Origin: a virus | Direction: 5' to 3' (one strand) | DNA: 41,760 nt | Virus record (IMG/VR): IMGVR_UViG_3300006919_012026 | Span: 1-41,760 of that record | In this document: piece after piece, positions 7,777 through 16,345 of the stretch | Layout: each line of letters opens with the position of its first letter | How positions within the stretch are numbered: the first letter of the stretch is position 1 | The notes under the pieces: model-generated | What the model saw: the letters and a program-made list of their open reading frames with translations, nothing else | Database searches by the model: none | What the model was told of the DNA's origin: nothing | Program-made: the position numbers and the translations under genes

Positions 7777-8642
7777 TGAATAAAATAAGTTATAGTCAAT
7801 ACTCAATGTGGGCACAATGTCCACACAGATGGAAGACAGCGTACATAGATGGACATAGAGAGTTTACAGAATCGATACACACTCTCTTCGGTACTTCAAT
7901 GCACGAAGTTATTCAAACTTTCTTAACTGTTATGTATGAGGATACTGCTAAAGCTGCAGAAGCTCTGCCATTGGAAGAGATGTTAAGAATCAGAATGAAA
8001 AGAAATTACGAAAGCGCTATGGTAAAAAATGGTGGTGTAGAGTTTTGTACTCAAAAAGATATGGTGGAGTTTTATCAGCACGGATTACTTATTTTAGAAT
8101 TTATTAGAAAGAAAAGAGCTCAGTATTTTAGTAAAAAAGGATATGAGTTAGTTGGTATCGAAGTTCCATTAGAGTATGATTTACCAAATGGCGTTAAGTT
8201 TATTGGTTACATAGATGTTGTAATCAGAGATACTGTAAGAGATGTAATTAAGATATATGATATAAAGACATCCACTATGGGTTGGAACAAATGGATGAAG
8301 GCTGATAAGAATAAGACAGACCAGCTACTACTATACAAACAATTCTACTCAAAACAATTCAATCATCCGATGGATAAGATTGAGGTAGAGTATTTCATCG
8401 TAAAGAGAAAGCTGTATGAGAACTTAGATTTCCCTCAGAAGAGAGTTCAAAAATTTACACCAGCAAATGGTACGCCATCAATCAATCAGGTGACAAAGAG
8501 ACTATCAGAATTTATGACAGAATGCTTCACTTCTGATGGAGAATACAACACACAACATATTTATAGAAAAGAAGCATCTAAAAAGAATTGCAAGTATTGT
8601 GATTTCAATCAGACAGAATATTGTGACGCGGGAGTAAAATAA
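7776..8642 (+). CDS. PD-(D/E)XK nuclease, RecB/Cas4-like, probable Fe-S protein
   Basis: The 288-aa protein opens ISYSQYSMWAQCPHRWK, the usual start of RecB-like PDDEXK_1 nucleases. It has GTSMHEVIQ (His43), then GYIDVV (Asp147) and YDIKTS (Asp162, Lys164), the nuclease core. Cys15 together with Cys272, Cys275 and Cys283 near the C terminus form the 1+3 cysteine layout of the 4Fe-4S clamp seen in AddB and Cas4. A single-strand exonuclease role in recombination or DNA processing is likely. There are no cas genes in the window, so it is not a CRISPR adaptation gene here. Confidence 0.85.
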   Translation: MNKISYSQYSMWAQCPHRWKTAYIDGHREFTESIHTLFGTSMHEVIQTFLTVMYEDTAKAAEALPLEEMLRIRMKRNYESAMVKNGGVEFCTQKDMVEFYQHGLLILEFIRKKRAQYFSKKGYELVGIEVPLEYDLPNGVKFIGYIDVVIRDTVRDVIKIYDIKTSTMGWNKWMKADKNKTDQLLLYKQFYSKQFNHPMDKIEVEYFIVKRKLYENLDFPQKRVQKFTPANGTPSINQVTKRLSEFMTECFTSDGEYNTQHIYRKEASKKNCKYCDFNQTEYCDAGVK

Positions 8643-9067
8643 TGAAAGTAAATCTTAGAATGAATTTATCTCATTTTATTAATAAACCTTTTGAAAAAGA
8701 TGTAATAAATAAATTAAATGAAGTTCACAAAGACAGCATTAAATTTTACCTAATACTATGGTATGAAGAAGGTAGTTTAAAACCTAAAGACTTAAAAGAC
8801 TTTATGTTAAAATATGAATCTAATTTACATTTCAAAACAACTATGAAAGTAGGTGATTCTCTAAAACCAAATGAATTTATTTGGTTTGATTTATCAAATA
8901 AGTTCAATTTAGGTGGTAATCAAGTTAGATTTCAATATAATTATATAAAAGAGGAAAGCATTTTAGAAGGACTAAATGAGTTCCATAAGTGTGCTAAATT
9001 TTGTACATCGGAAAAACCTAAAAAACAAAAGAGGAATGATTATGAAAGTAGCGATAGTCGGAAGTAG
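8642..9067 (+). CDS. Hypothetical protein, 141 aa
   Basis: No family recognised. It is lysine-rich with an alpha/beta appearance (KFYLILWYEEGSLKPKDLKDF, then FIWFDLSNKFNLGGNQVRFQYNYI) and an extremely charged tail (EKPKKQKRNDYESSDSRK). The ATG overlaps the nuclease stop (TAATG). Its last 26 bases overlap the SLOG gene in another frame, and that overlap encodes the charged tail. Coding is supported by its place in the overlap chain. Confidence 0.65.
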   Translation: MKVNLRMNLSHFINKPFEKDVINKLNEVHKDSIKFYLILWYEEGSLKPKDLKDFMLKYESNLHFKTTMKVGDSLKPNEFIWFDLSNKFNLGGNQVRFQYNYIKEESILEGLNEFHKCAKFCTSEKPKKQKRNDYESSDSRK

Positions 9068-9443
9068 ACAATACACTAACAAAAGAAAGATACAAGAATT
9101 CGTATTTAAACTCAAACAAAAGTATGGAGAATTATTGGAAATTGTTAGTGGAGGTCAGAAAGAAGGAGCCGATGGATACGCTAAAAAGTATGCTTTAGAG
9201 TTTGATGTAAATTACTCAGAGTTTCCACCAGCGCATTACAGTCATAATATTCATTGTGTAATGCCGAGATACAGATATGGAAAAGCTTTCTACAAAAATA
9301 ATTATCACAAAAGAAACGAACAGATAGCTGAGTATTGTGATGTAATGGTTGCGTTTATGCCAAAGAGTCTTAAATCAAAAGGTACAGAAAGTGCCCTAAA
9401 CGAAGCTAAAAATAAACAAAAAAAATATGTAATAATAACTTAA
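9042..9443 (+). CDS. SLOG-family (DUF2493-like) nucleotide-binding protein
   Basis: A 133-aa Rossmann-like protein with VAIVGSRQY (residues 3-11) and IVSGGQKEGAD (34-44), the two ligand-loop motifs of SLOG/YspA/DUF2493 proteins. It then has DVMVAFMP and a C-terminal ALNEAKNKQKKYVII strand. Such proteins bind nucleotides or nucleotide derivatives; many sit in phage or defence contexts. The start at 9042 is chosen because GAGG (9031-9034) is 7 bases upstream and GSR then falls close to the N terminus, as in the family; the frame is open further upstream. It is the last gene before the 9440 promoter. Confidence 0.75.
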   Translation: MKVAIVGSRQYTNKRKIQEFVFKLKQKYGELLEIVSGGQKEGADGYAKKYALEFDVNYSEFPPAHYSHNIHCVMPRYRYGKAFYKNNYHKRNEQIAEYCDVMVAFMPKSLKSKGTESALNEAKNKQKKYVIIT

Positions 9444-9469
9444 CTCTTATATACTTATATATGTATATA
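9440..9469 (+). promoter_or_regulatory. Sigma70-like promoter, likely start of the glycan transcription unit
   Basis: TTAACT (9440-9445) and TATATA (9464-9469) have an 18-bp spacer. An inverted repeat TATATAC / GTATATA (9448-9454 and 9463-9469) spans the spacer and -10, as at the other promoters here. GGAGG follows directly at 9471-9475 before the ATG at 9483, giving a very short leader. No comparable promoter is seen until 39537. Confidence 0.6.
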
Positions 9470-9482
9470 CGGAGGAAAAGTT

Positions 9483-9671
9483 ATGTTGAAACTTACATCT
9501 GTAAAGTTATTAGACAATCTATATAAAAAATTTAAAATAAGTAATTTAGACGATAGCTTTACTTTACAAAAATTAGTCAATCGTTCAATGGATTTGTATG
9601 TACACAATGAAGAGTACAGAAAACAAATAAACGAATGGCAGAACCTTAAACCAAGTGGGAGTGCATTATGA
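9483..9671 (+). CDS. Small ribbon-helix-helix-like protein
   Basis: A 62-aa protein: a short strand (LKLTSVKLLDNLYKKF) followed by helices in SFTLQKLVNRSMDLYVHNEE. This resembles small phage RHH proteins, where a conserved LVNRS-type helix precedes LYL. It is the first gene after the 9440 promoter and could bind the palindromes at the promoters of this window; that is a guess. GGAGG lies 7 bases upstream of the ATG. Confidence 0.55.
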   Translation: MLKLTSVKLLDNLYKKFKISNLDDSFTLQKLVNRSMDLYVHNEEYRKQINEWQNLKPSGSAL

Positions 9672-9778
9672 ATCAAGATTTAGAAAAAGTGTTAAATTCT
9701 ATAGTAAATCTTTTAAGAACTATAGAGGGCAAACTATCTCAAATTGAATCTAAAATAGAATCAAAAAAGTCAAAGTAA
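9668..9778 (+). CDS. Small coiled-coil peptide, 36 aa
   Basis: ATG at 9668 overlaps the previous stop (ATGA), and TAA overlaps the next ATG (TAATG). The peptide MNQDLEKVLNSIVNLLRTIE continues as a heptad-like helix and ends in lysines. The perfect coupling on both sides is the main support. A short dimeric coiled coil is predicted; function unknown. Confidence 0.55.
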   Translation: MNQDLEKVLNSIVNLLRTIEGKLSQIESKIESKKSK

Positions 9779-10008
9779 TGAGAGAAGATATTATACAGGC
9801 TAGCAAGTTACATTTCAAAGCTCACATTGAAAAACACAAAGTCAATGTGAATAATCTATTAAGAAATGCTGTGGGTGTTGCAGAACATCCTGATGTTATG
9901 GATACTATAGAAAAGGAACTTGCTATTATTGCAGAATACGATGATAAGTTAAGTGTTTTAGAAAAATACTTTGTTAAAGAGAAAAGTAAAGAGGTTTTGA
10001 ATGGCTAA
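9778..10008 (+). CDS. Conserved T4-like phage hypothetical protein, 76 aa
   Basis: An all-helical, charged protein. It starts REDIIQASKLHFKAHIEKHK and contains AEHPDVMDTIEKELAIIAEY and a C-terminal DKLSVLEKYF helix. The same plan (an ED-I-A opening, a middle HP, and EKEL-IAEY-DKL near the end) is familiar from small hypothetical proteins of marine T4-like phages. No function is known to me. It overlaps the glycosyltransferase start by eight bases; the GAGG that serves that gene lies inside it. Confidence 0.6.
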   Translation: MREDIIQASKLHFKAHIEKHKVNVNNLLRNAVGVAEHPDVMDTIEKELAIIAEYDDKLSVLEKYFVKEKSKEVLNG

Positions 10009-11398
10009 GAAGAAGAAGATTCTTCTACTTTCAGATGATTTAAGAATGAACTCTGGCGTAGGTACTATGTCTAGAGAGTTTGTTTTAGGAACTTTAGATA
10101 GATATGAATGGGTTCAAATTGGTGGAGCTATAAAACATCCCGATGAGGGAAAGATTATAGATATGAATGATTCTGTTCGTAAAGAAACTGGAGTAGAGAA
10201 AGCTTATTTAAAAATATATCCTGTTAGTGGATATGGAAATCCTGATATTTTGAAGCAGGTTATGAGGATGGAACAAGATGTTGAAGCTATACTTCACTAC
10301 ACAGACCCAAGATTTTGGGGATGGTTGTATCAGATGGAACACGAACTAAGACAAAACATTCCAATATTCTATTACAATATATGGGATGATTTGCCATATC
10401 CAAGATGGAATGAACCTTTTTATGAAAGTTGTGATTTGATTATGAACATATCTAAACAAACACATAATATTGTTCAGAACGTTTGTCAAAAGAAACCGAG
10501 AACTGATTGGGATTCTACATATGTTCCACACGGAATAAATGAAGGACAATTCTACCCGATTGATAAAGCTCATAAAGAGTGGGGTAATTTATTACAATTC
10601 AGAAGGGTAATGACTAAAAACAAAGACTATAAATACATAGTATTTTGGAACAACAGAAACATCAGAAGAAAGTTGCCTGGTGATGTAATACTATCTTTCA
10701 AACATTTTTGTGATATGTTACCAAAGGAAGAAGCTGAACAATGTGCGCTAATAATGCATACTCAACCTCGTGATGAGAATGGTACAGATTTACCAGCGGT
10801 AGCAAAAGAAATGTGTCCTGATTATGATGTATTGTTTTCTCATAAAAAACTAAATAATATAGAGTTGAATTACCTATACAATATGGTTGATGTAACAATT
10901 AATATGGCGTCTAATGAAGGATTTGGGTTAGGAACTGCTGAGTCTCTGATGTGTGGTACACCGATATCAGTAAATGTTACTGGTGGATTACAAGACCAAT
11001 GTGGTTTTAGATATAAAGGTGAGTTACTAACATACAAAGATTATGGTTGGATAGAATCTTTACACGATGAGAAAAAGTGGAAAGATAATTCTGATTTGAC
11101 TTGGGGTGATTGGTGTAAACCTATCTGGCCATCTAATAGAAGTTTGCAAGGTTCATTACCAACGCCGTATATTTTTGATGATAGACCAAAGTTTGAAGAC
11201 TTCGGTGATGCCCTAAAAGAGTGGTATGATATGGGAGAAGAGGAAAGAAATAGATGTGGTATGGAAGGTCACGAATTTGTTATGAGTGATGATGCTATGA
11301 TGTCTGCTACTGCTATGTGTAATCTGTTTTCTGAACATATGAACACAGCATTTGAAAAGTGGACACCTCGTAAACGATTTGAAATTTTTGAAGGATAG
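10001..11398 (+). CDS. GT-B glycosyltransferase, GT4-like
   Basis: A 465-aa protein with an N-terminal Rossmann half (KKILLLSDDLRMNSGVGTMS) and a C-terminal nucleotide-sugar half containing VTINMASNEGFGLGTAESLMCGTPISVN. That is the E-x7-E region typical of GT4 retaining glycosyltransferases (Glu of NEGFG and Glu of AESL). It presumably transfers a sugar from a nucleotide donor in the cytoplasm. It is the first enzyme of the glycan island and stands directly before a second GT-B gene, so the two may act in sequence. Acceptor unknown. Related enzymes occur singly in some marine T4-like phages. Confidence 0.8.
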   Translation: MAKKKKILLLSDDLRMNSGVGTMSREFVLGTLDRYEWVQIGGAIKHPDEGKIIDMNDSVRKETGVEKAYLKIYPVSGYGNPDILKQVMRMEQDVEAILHYTDPRFWGWLYQMEHELRQNIPIFYYNIWDDLPYPRWNEPFYESCDLIMNISKQTHNIVQNVCQKKPRTDWDSTYVPHGINEGQFYPIDKAHKEWGNLLQFRRVMTKNKDYKYIVFWNNRNIRRKLPGDVILSFKHFCDMLPKEEAEQCALIMHTQPRDENGTDLPAVAKEMCPDYDVLFSHKKLNNIELNYLYNMVDVTINMASNEGFGLGTAESLMCGTPISVNVTGGLQDQCGFRYKGELLTYKDYGWIESLHDEKKWKDNSDLTWGDWCKPIWPSNRSLQGSLPTPYIFDDRPKFEDFGDALKEWYDMGEEERNRCGMEGHEFVMSDDAMMSATAMCNLFSEHMNTAFEKWTPRKRFEIFEG

Positions 11399-11406
11399 GA
11401 GTTAAA

Positions 11407-12747
11407 ATGAAACCTCTAATGATAGTAACAGCACCTGTTGCAACAAGAAGTGGTTATGGTTCTCATAGTAGAGATTTAGTAAGAAGTCTTATAGAGATGG
11501 ATAGATTTGACATAAAGATAAACTCTATGAAGTGGGGTAATTGTCCGATGAATGCTCTAAACGAAAGAGATCCTAACGATAAAGTAATATTAGATAGGAT
11601 ACTAACATCACCAAATGTAGAAAGACAACCTGATGTACATATTCAAATATCAGTTCCAAATGAATTTACACCATTAGCTAAATATAATATTGGTATAACT
11701 GCTGGTATTGAAACAACAATAGCAACGCCAGAGTGGGTTCAAGGTATGAATAAGATGGATATGAATATAGTTCCATCTAATTTTACTAAAGAAACTTTTG
11801 AAAGAACCATCTACGAACAGATTGATGAAAATACAAAACAAAAAGCTGGTGAGCTGAGATTGACAAAACCAGTTGAAGTTTTGTTTGAAGGCGTAGATAC
11901 TAATGTATACAAAAAATTAACTAAGATAGAATCAGAAGATTTGAAAGCTGAGTTTGAAAAAATACCTGAAAAGAATATATTTTTGTACACTGGTCATTGG
12001 TTGCAAGGAAATTTAGGTAATGATAGAAAAGATACTGGTATGTTGATAAAAACATTCTTAGAGACTTTCAAAAACTACAGTAAACCACCTGCATTACTTT
12101 TGAAAACCAGTGGTGCTAACTTTTCTATTATTGATAGAAATGATATAGCTGATAAGATAGCTAGTATAAAAGACTCAGTAAAAGGTAAACTTCCAAATAT
12201 TTACTTTTTACACGGAGACTTAACTGATGAAGAAATGAATGAAATGTATAATCATCCAAAGATAAGAGCACACATTACATTTACACACGGTGAGGGTTTT
12301 GGAAGACCATTGTTAGAAGCTAGTTTATCAGAGAAGCCAGTTGTTGCTCCTAATTGGAGTGGACATATTGACTTCTTAACAAAAACAAATGCTATACTAT
12401 TACCAGGTGCTTTGACAGATGTTTCTCCCGAATCCTTTCCAAAAGAGATGATTGGTGAGAATGCAAAATGGTTTACTATAAACTATCAATACGCTTCTCA
12501 GATTATGAAAAAACTATATAAGAGTAACCGAAAGGAAATTCTTAATGCTAAAAAATTAGCTAACTATAATAGAGGTAAGTTTTCTCTAAAAGCTATGACA
12601 TCTCAGTTTAGTAAGATATTGGATAATTATTTACCTAAGTTTGAACAACAACCTCAACAGGTAAATCTAAACTTACCGAAACTAAAAAAGGTTGGAGAAA
12701 ATTCTGAACCACCTAAACTTAAACTACCAAAATTAAAGAAGGTGTAA
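11407..12747 (+). CDS. GT-B glycosyltransferase, GT4-like, with Lys/Pro-rich tail
   Basis: A 446-aa protein. The N-terminal half starts KPLMIVTAPVATRSGYGSHS, whose SGYG loop is typical of GT-B enzymes. The C-terminal half has THGEGFGRPLLEASLSEKPV followed by VAPNWSGHIDFL, the donor-site E-x7-E block. The last ~35 residues are low complexity: a Gln/Pro stretch, then two copies of LPKLKKV joined by a Lys/Pro-rich linker. Such a basic tail may anchor the enzyme to membrane lipid or to a partner; that is inference. A good ribosome-binding site (AGGAG) precedes the ATG. It follows the first GT gene with an 8-base gap. Confidence 0.8.
   Translation: MKPLMIVTAPVATRSGYGSHSRDLVRSLIEMDRFDIKINSMKWGNCPMNALNERDPNDKVILDRILTSPNVERQPDVHIQISVPNEFTPLAKYNIGITAGIETTIATPEWVQGMNKMDMNIVPSNFTKETFERTIYEQIDENTKQKAGELRLTKPVEVLFEGVDTNVYKKLTKIESEDLKAEFEKIPEKNIFLYTGHWLQGNLGNDRKDTGMLIKTFLETFKNYSKPPALLLKTSGANFSIIDRNDIADKIASIKDSVKGKLPNIYFLHGDLTDEEMNEMYNHPKIRAHITFTHGEGFGRPLLEASLSEKPVVAPNWSGHIDFLTKTNAILLPGALTDVSPESFPKEMIGENAKWFTINYQYASQIMKKLYKSNRKEILNAKKLANYNRGKFSLKAMTSQFSKILDNYLPKFEQQPQQVNLNLPKLKKVGENSEPPKLKLPKLKKV
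12673..12744 (+). repeat. Duplicated LPKLKKV-coding segment
   Basis: LPKLKKV is encoded at 12673-12693 and again at 12724-12744. The two copies use different synonymous codons at several positions, so the repeat is kept at protein level rather than being a fresh DNA duplication. Confidence 0.7.
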
Positions 12748-12748
12748 T

Positions 12749-13204
12749 ATGGAGGAAAGAACAAATTGCCCTATGTGTGGGGATTTACACAATAATTGTG
12801 TCGTAGAAAAAACAGAAGTTGATGGTAAACCATTTGAGTCTTATATTTGTTTTCAATGTGGTATGACATCTAATTCTTACTTAGCTTTCGATAGTGAGAA
12901 GTTAGAAGAGTACACAAAAAGCCACAGTAAATTAATGAATGATTTGAAAGTATTTGATAAAGAAAGAGACATAGTATGGTTTCCATCTGTAATTAATATG
13001 GGCGAAAAGGGAATAATATATCCTGATGGAGACCACGTAAACTGGCATTGGTATTACGCAAAAGTTATAGATATACCTGAAGAAGAAAGAGATAAGTATG
13101 ATGGTCACGAAAGAAGATTGGATGTAGAAAACGCTGAAAAGTTTGGTCAGTTTGAATTTATGGAAGCTTGTAAAGCTATGGGAGTAATAGTAGACAATGG
13201 CTAA
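12749..13204 (+). CDS. Zinc-finger hypothetical protein, conserved phage type
   Basis: A 151-aa protein whose N terminus has two CxxC knuckles, CPMC (residues 8-11) and CFQC (about 35-38), as in a treble-clef or ribbon zinc finger. The rest is soluble, with an aromatic core (DGDHVNWHWYYAKVIDIPEE) and a C-terminal FEFMEACKAMG. It looks like a hypothetical protein of marine T4-like phages rather than a glycan enzyme. Together with the next gene it may be part of the phage core around which glycan genes have accumulated. Overlaps the next gene by eight bases. Confidence 0.6.
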   Translation: MEERTNCPMCGDLHNNCVVEKTEVDGKPFESYICFQCGMTSNSYLAFDSEKLEEYTKSHSKLMNDLKVFDKERDIVWFPSVINMGEKGIIYPDGDHVNWHWYYAKVIDIPEEERDKYDGHERRLDVENAEKFGQFEFMEACKAMGVIVDNG

Positions 13205-13610
13205 ACTTCCATATACTTGGAGCAAAGTAGACAGAGGAGATATCATATCCTTTGTATATGAGACTAAAGAAGGTAGAAGACTTCGTAGAACTATATTAGT
13301 ATTAGAGCCGGATAGAAAAAAGTTACTACACGGAATACAATTAGAGATATCTAATGTAGCTACTAACAGAGAATTAAAAAAGTTATTAGAAATGGCTGGA
13401 AAGACAGAGGTAGTAGACGAAAACAAAAAGATATACAGAGTAGAATTAGATGGTAGCTCTAAACAAATATATCAGAAACTAAAAAGATTGATAAAGAGAC
13501 ACGATATCTATAGAACTTACAGTCTTAAAAAAGCTAAGAAAAGTCAAGTATTTTTGGAAGACTTGCGATTGCCACCAACATTTGTAAAGGAGTTAGTCGG
13601 TGAAGATTAG
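13197..13610 (+). CDS. Conserved phage hypothetical protein, 137 aa
   Basis: A basic protein with a beta-rich N-terminal half: YTWSKVDRGDIISFVY, then GRRLRRTILVLEPDRKK, an SH3-barrel-like pattern. A lysine-rich helical second half follows (KQIYQKLKRLIKRHDIY), ending LPPTFVKELVGED. I do not recognise a named family. The GDIISF and RRTILVL strands recall phage proteins that bind nucleic acid, but that is only a resemblance. It overlaps the preceding zinc-finger gene by eight bases and the GT2 gene by 11. Confidence 0.6.
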   Translation: MAKLPYTWSKVDRGDIISFVYETKEGRRLRRTILVLEPDRKKLLHGIQLEISNVATNRELKKLLEMAGKTEVVDENKKIYRVELDGSSKQIYQKLKRLIKRHDIYRTYSLKKAKKSQVFLEDLRLPPTFVKELVGED

Positions 13611-14247
13611 TTATGGAATTACAGTACATAATGAACACAAAGAGCTTGAAAAATTATTAGGTATACTTCTTATCAGTATAGATGAAGAAGACGAAGTGAT
13701 AATCTGTGTAGATGGAAATGATGAAAATGTAAGAAGCGTAATTGAGTTGTACTCAATAGATAGCAGAGTTAAACATTATGATAGAAAGCTTGATGGTAAC
13801 TTTGCAGAACATAAAAATTCAGTTATAGAAAATAGTAATGGTGATTATATTTTTCACATAGATGCTGATGAATATCCTAATAAAGTATTACTTCAACAAT
13901 TAAAACAAATATTAGAAATGAATGATGGGGTTGATTTAATTTGGATACCGAGAGTTAATACTGTAGAAGGTATGCAAGATGAACACATCAGAAGATGGGG
14001 TTGGAGAGTCAACGAAAAGAGATGGGTAAACTATCCAGACTATCAAGCTCGTGTGTTTCGTAATGATGAGAGTATAAGATGGACAAGACCACTACACGAA
14101 CATATCGTAGGATGTAAAACGTACTCACATTTGCCACCACACGAAGAATTAAGTCTGTATCATCCTAAAACAATTGAAAAGCAAGAAAAACAAAATCTAT
14201 ATTACAATAGTAACTTTAGTCGTGAAATGAATGTGAGGAAGATTTGA
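13600..14247 (+). CDS. GT2-family glycosyltransferase
   Basis: A 215-aa GT-A enzyme. ISYGITVHNEHKELEKLL is the usual GT2 start, VICVDG-type strands follow, and the metal-binding DxD is DAD at 88-90 (FHIDADE). The sequence then has RWGWRVNEKRW and RVFRND with RWTRPLHEHIVG, similar to the LPS-core WaaE/KdtX type of GT2. It uses a GTG start at 13600 with AAAGGAG 8 bases upstream. The DAD motif and core suggest an active inverting transferase; donor and acceptor are unknown. Confidence 0.85.
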   Translation: MKISYGITVHNEHKELEKLLGILLISIDEEDEVIICVDGNDENVRSVIELYSIDSRVKHYDRKLDGNFAEHKNSVIENSNGDYIFHIDADEYPNKVLLQQLKQILEMNDGVDLIWIPRVNTVEGMQDEHIRRWGWRVNEKRWVNYPDYQARVFRNDESIRWTRPLHEHIVGCKTYSHLPPHEELSLYHPKTIEKQEKQNLYYNSNFSREMNVRKI

Positions 14248-15674
14248 TATTTTTTAGAGTGTTGGACAATCAATTGTACAACGCTGGCGAAGTTGAGAAG
14301 TTGGGTTTCAACGAAGGTTACAGAATACCCGATGAATATTTGTCAGAAGAAAAGTTTACTATAATGAGAATGTGTCACGGTATTGGCGATTGGGGCATCA
14401 TATCAGCTATGCCTAGATTATTAAAAAAGAAATATCCTAATTGTAAAGTCTATGTTCCATCAGAAAGTTTACTACATAAGATATGTGGAGAACCATCGAG
14501 TGAGTGGGGTAGTTGGAGTAATCCATATAGTAACGCTGAAAGTGTATTTAAAAACAATCCATATGTAGATGAGTTTGTAGATAGTGTTGATGGAGAGATA
14601 TTTCACGACCACTACAGAATATATGATGATAAGAATCCAGATGTTCCTTTGTTAGAACAGATGTTGAAATTTTGGCAGTTCGATGAAGATGAATGTAAAG
14701 ACTCAGCACCAGAACTATATTTTAGTGATGAAGAAAAAGAGATGGGTGATAAAATTATCACCCAACATACTGATGGAGAGTTTGGTTCTTTGCTTATATC
14801 AGATAGATATGACTACTCTATGGATAAGTTGATAGTAGATAAGCTAGATAATAAATTAAAGTATTTTTATTGGACAGAAAGACCAATCGAACAAACCTCT
14901 TTTGATTTCATAGATAAAGCTTTGGATATGAGAAATATGTCTATAAGAATGCAACTTTACATAAAATCTAAATCTAAGATAAATGTGGGAAATCAATGTG
15001 GAACATCTCAATTAGTGGTTAGATATTCTGATGTATTTTCCGTTCAAAGACAATTTCCTATGGCTGGAAACTTTGTAAGAGGTGAAGTTTATTTAGACCA
15101 AAAGAAAGTCAGAGACTTAGTAAATAGTTTGCCAGATAAATGGGATTCAAAAACAACAACGAGTAAAAAGTTCAAAGCCGATTTGATAAACTTTTTTGAC
15201 AAAGAAGAATATAGAAAAAAGACTTGTTTAGAAGTAGGTTCTTCTTTAGGTCATGGAACTAGAGTTCTTAGTAGTTTATTCAGCAGAGTTACTGCTTTAG
15301 ATAATCTGTATGAAAGGCACGAAGAATCTAAGAAACTAAACTCTGATAGAGATAATATAGAATATGTTACTATGGATGTGTACAATCAAAAGTGGGATTT
15401 TTGGAATATGCAAGTTGTGTTTATTGATTGTGTTCACGACTATGTTCATATTCAAAGTGATATAGAAAACGCTCTGAAGTTTGGAAAAGACACCATAATA
15501 GTATTTGATGATTATGGTTTGTTTCCTGATTTAAAACAATGTATAGATGAGTATGTAGATATGGGTAAATTAAAAGTTCTAAAAAAGATAGGACAGAAAA
15601 AAGGAACTTACTTCCCAACAACACAGAACAAAGTTCTTAAAGACTATGAGGGCATAATATGTCAAAGCGTATAA
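14244..15674 (+). CDS. Fusion: GT9-like N-terminal region + SAM methyltransferase
   Basis: A 476-aa protein with two parts. Residues ~1-290 contain MRMCHGIGDWGIISAMPRLL and KKKYPNCKVYVPSESLL, a GT9/heptosyltransferase-like start (G-x-GD followed by a long helix and a strand), and later INVGNQCGTSQLVVRYSD, like the GT9 donor-site block. Residues ~310-476 form a class I methyltransferase: CLEVGSSLGHGTRVLSSLF (motif I), TALDNLYERHEE, then VVFIDCVHDYVHIQSDIE and IIVFDDYG, as in Methyltransf_24-like enzymes. The TTG start at 14244 overlaps the GT2 stop and has GAGGA upstream. A fused GT and methyltransferase would cap or methylate what it adds; this is inference. Confidence 0.65.
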   Translation: MIFFRVLDNQLYNAGEVEKLGFNEGYRIPDEYLSEEKFTIMRMCHGIGDWGIISAMPRLLKKKYPNCKVYVPSESLLHKICGEPSSEWGSWSNPYSNAESVFKNNPYVDEFVDSVDGEIFHDHYRIYDDKNPDVPLLEQMLKFWQFDEDECKDSAPELYFSDEEKEMGDKIITQHTDGEFGSLLISDRYDYSMDKLIVDKLDNKLKYFYWTERPIEQTSFDFIDKALDMRNMSIRMQLYIKSKSKINVGNQCGTSQLVVRYSDVFSVQRQFPMAGNFVRGEVYLDQKKVRDLVNSLPDKWDSKTTTSKKFKADLINFFDKEEYRKKTCLEVGSSLGHGTRVLSSLFSRVTALDNLYERHEESKKLNSDRDNIEYVTMDVYNQKWDFWNMQVVFIDCVHDYVHIQSDIENALKFGKDTIIVFDDYGLFPDLKQCIDEYVDMGKLKVLKKIGQKKGTYFPTTQNKVLKDYEGIICQSV

Positions 15675-16345
15675 TTTACACTTCTGTTTTTGGTGGGTAT
15701 GATAAAGTTACAGAACAAAGTTCAAATGGTTGGGATTGGAAATGTTTTAGTGAAGAAACTCACACACCAATATATGAAGATAACAATAGGAATGCCAAAA
15801 AGTTCAAAGTTCTACCTCATAGATATTTGAAAGATTATGAATACAGTATATTTATAGATGGTAATATGAGTGTTGTCGGAAACTTAGATGAACTGATAGA
15901 CAAATATTTAAAAGATTCTAACGTAGCTTTCTTTAGTCACAACAACAATCATTTAGATGCTAGAAATTGTCCTTATGATGAAGCTCAAACTATATTTGAT
16001 TTAGGTGAAAGAAATATGAAAGCAACGCCTGAAAGAGGTATACTTAATTATAAAGACAATCCATTTGTAATAGAAAAACAGATGAACAGATATGCCAGTT
16101 TAGGTTTTCCAAAAGATAATGGTTTGATAACTGGTATGGTTATACTCAGAAGACACAATGAAAAAGATTGTGTGGAGACAATGGAAGATTGGTGGACAGA
16201 GATAAAGTATAATAGTAAAAGAGACCAATTAAGTTTTAATTATTGTGCTTGGAAAAACAATTTAAAGTTTAATTATATGGATGGTGATTCGAGAAACAAT
16301 CAGTATTTTAAAAGAAGTGTAAACGCACATATAGGAAAGAAATGA
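15659..16345 (+). CDS. DUF616/TOD1-like glycosyltransferase
   Basis: A 228-aa protein opening IIYTSVFGGYDKVTEQ, followed by WKCFSEE, KFKVLPHRYLKDYEYSIFID and then GNMSV. This is the pattern of the DUF616 (TOD1/MUCI70) family of GT-A-like proteins, in which the DGN (67-69) takes the place of a DxD. Near the C terminus are RYASLGFPKDNGLITGMVILR and a DQLSFNYCAWKNNL block, the usual D-x-S-F region. It overlaps the fusion gene by 16 bases and the next GT by four. Catalysis by this family is only partly documented, so the substrate is open. Confidence 0.75.
   Translation: MSKRIIYTSVFGGYDKVTEQSSNGWDWKCFSEETHTPIYEDNNRNAKKFKVLPHRYLKDYEYSIFIDGNMSVVGNLDELIDKYLKDSNVAFFSHNNNHLDARNCPYDEAQTIFDLGERNMKATPERGILNYKDNPFVIEKQMNRYASLGFPKDNGLITGMVILRRHNEKDCVETMEDWWTEIKYNSKRDQLSFNYCAWKNNLKFNYMDGDSRNNQYFKRSVNAHIGKK

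Noticed and set aside
7776-8642. Cas4 as a sign of CRISPR
   Set aside because: The nuclease has Cas4-like cysteines, but there is no repeat-spacer array and no other cas gene in the window; RecB-like phage exonucleases look the same.
12932-13426. 164-codon open frame on the minus strand
   Set aside because: It lies opposite two well-supported + strand genes, has a low-complexity Ser/Phe/Tyr-rich product typical of antisense AT-rich frames, and no ribosome-binding site or promoter was seen.
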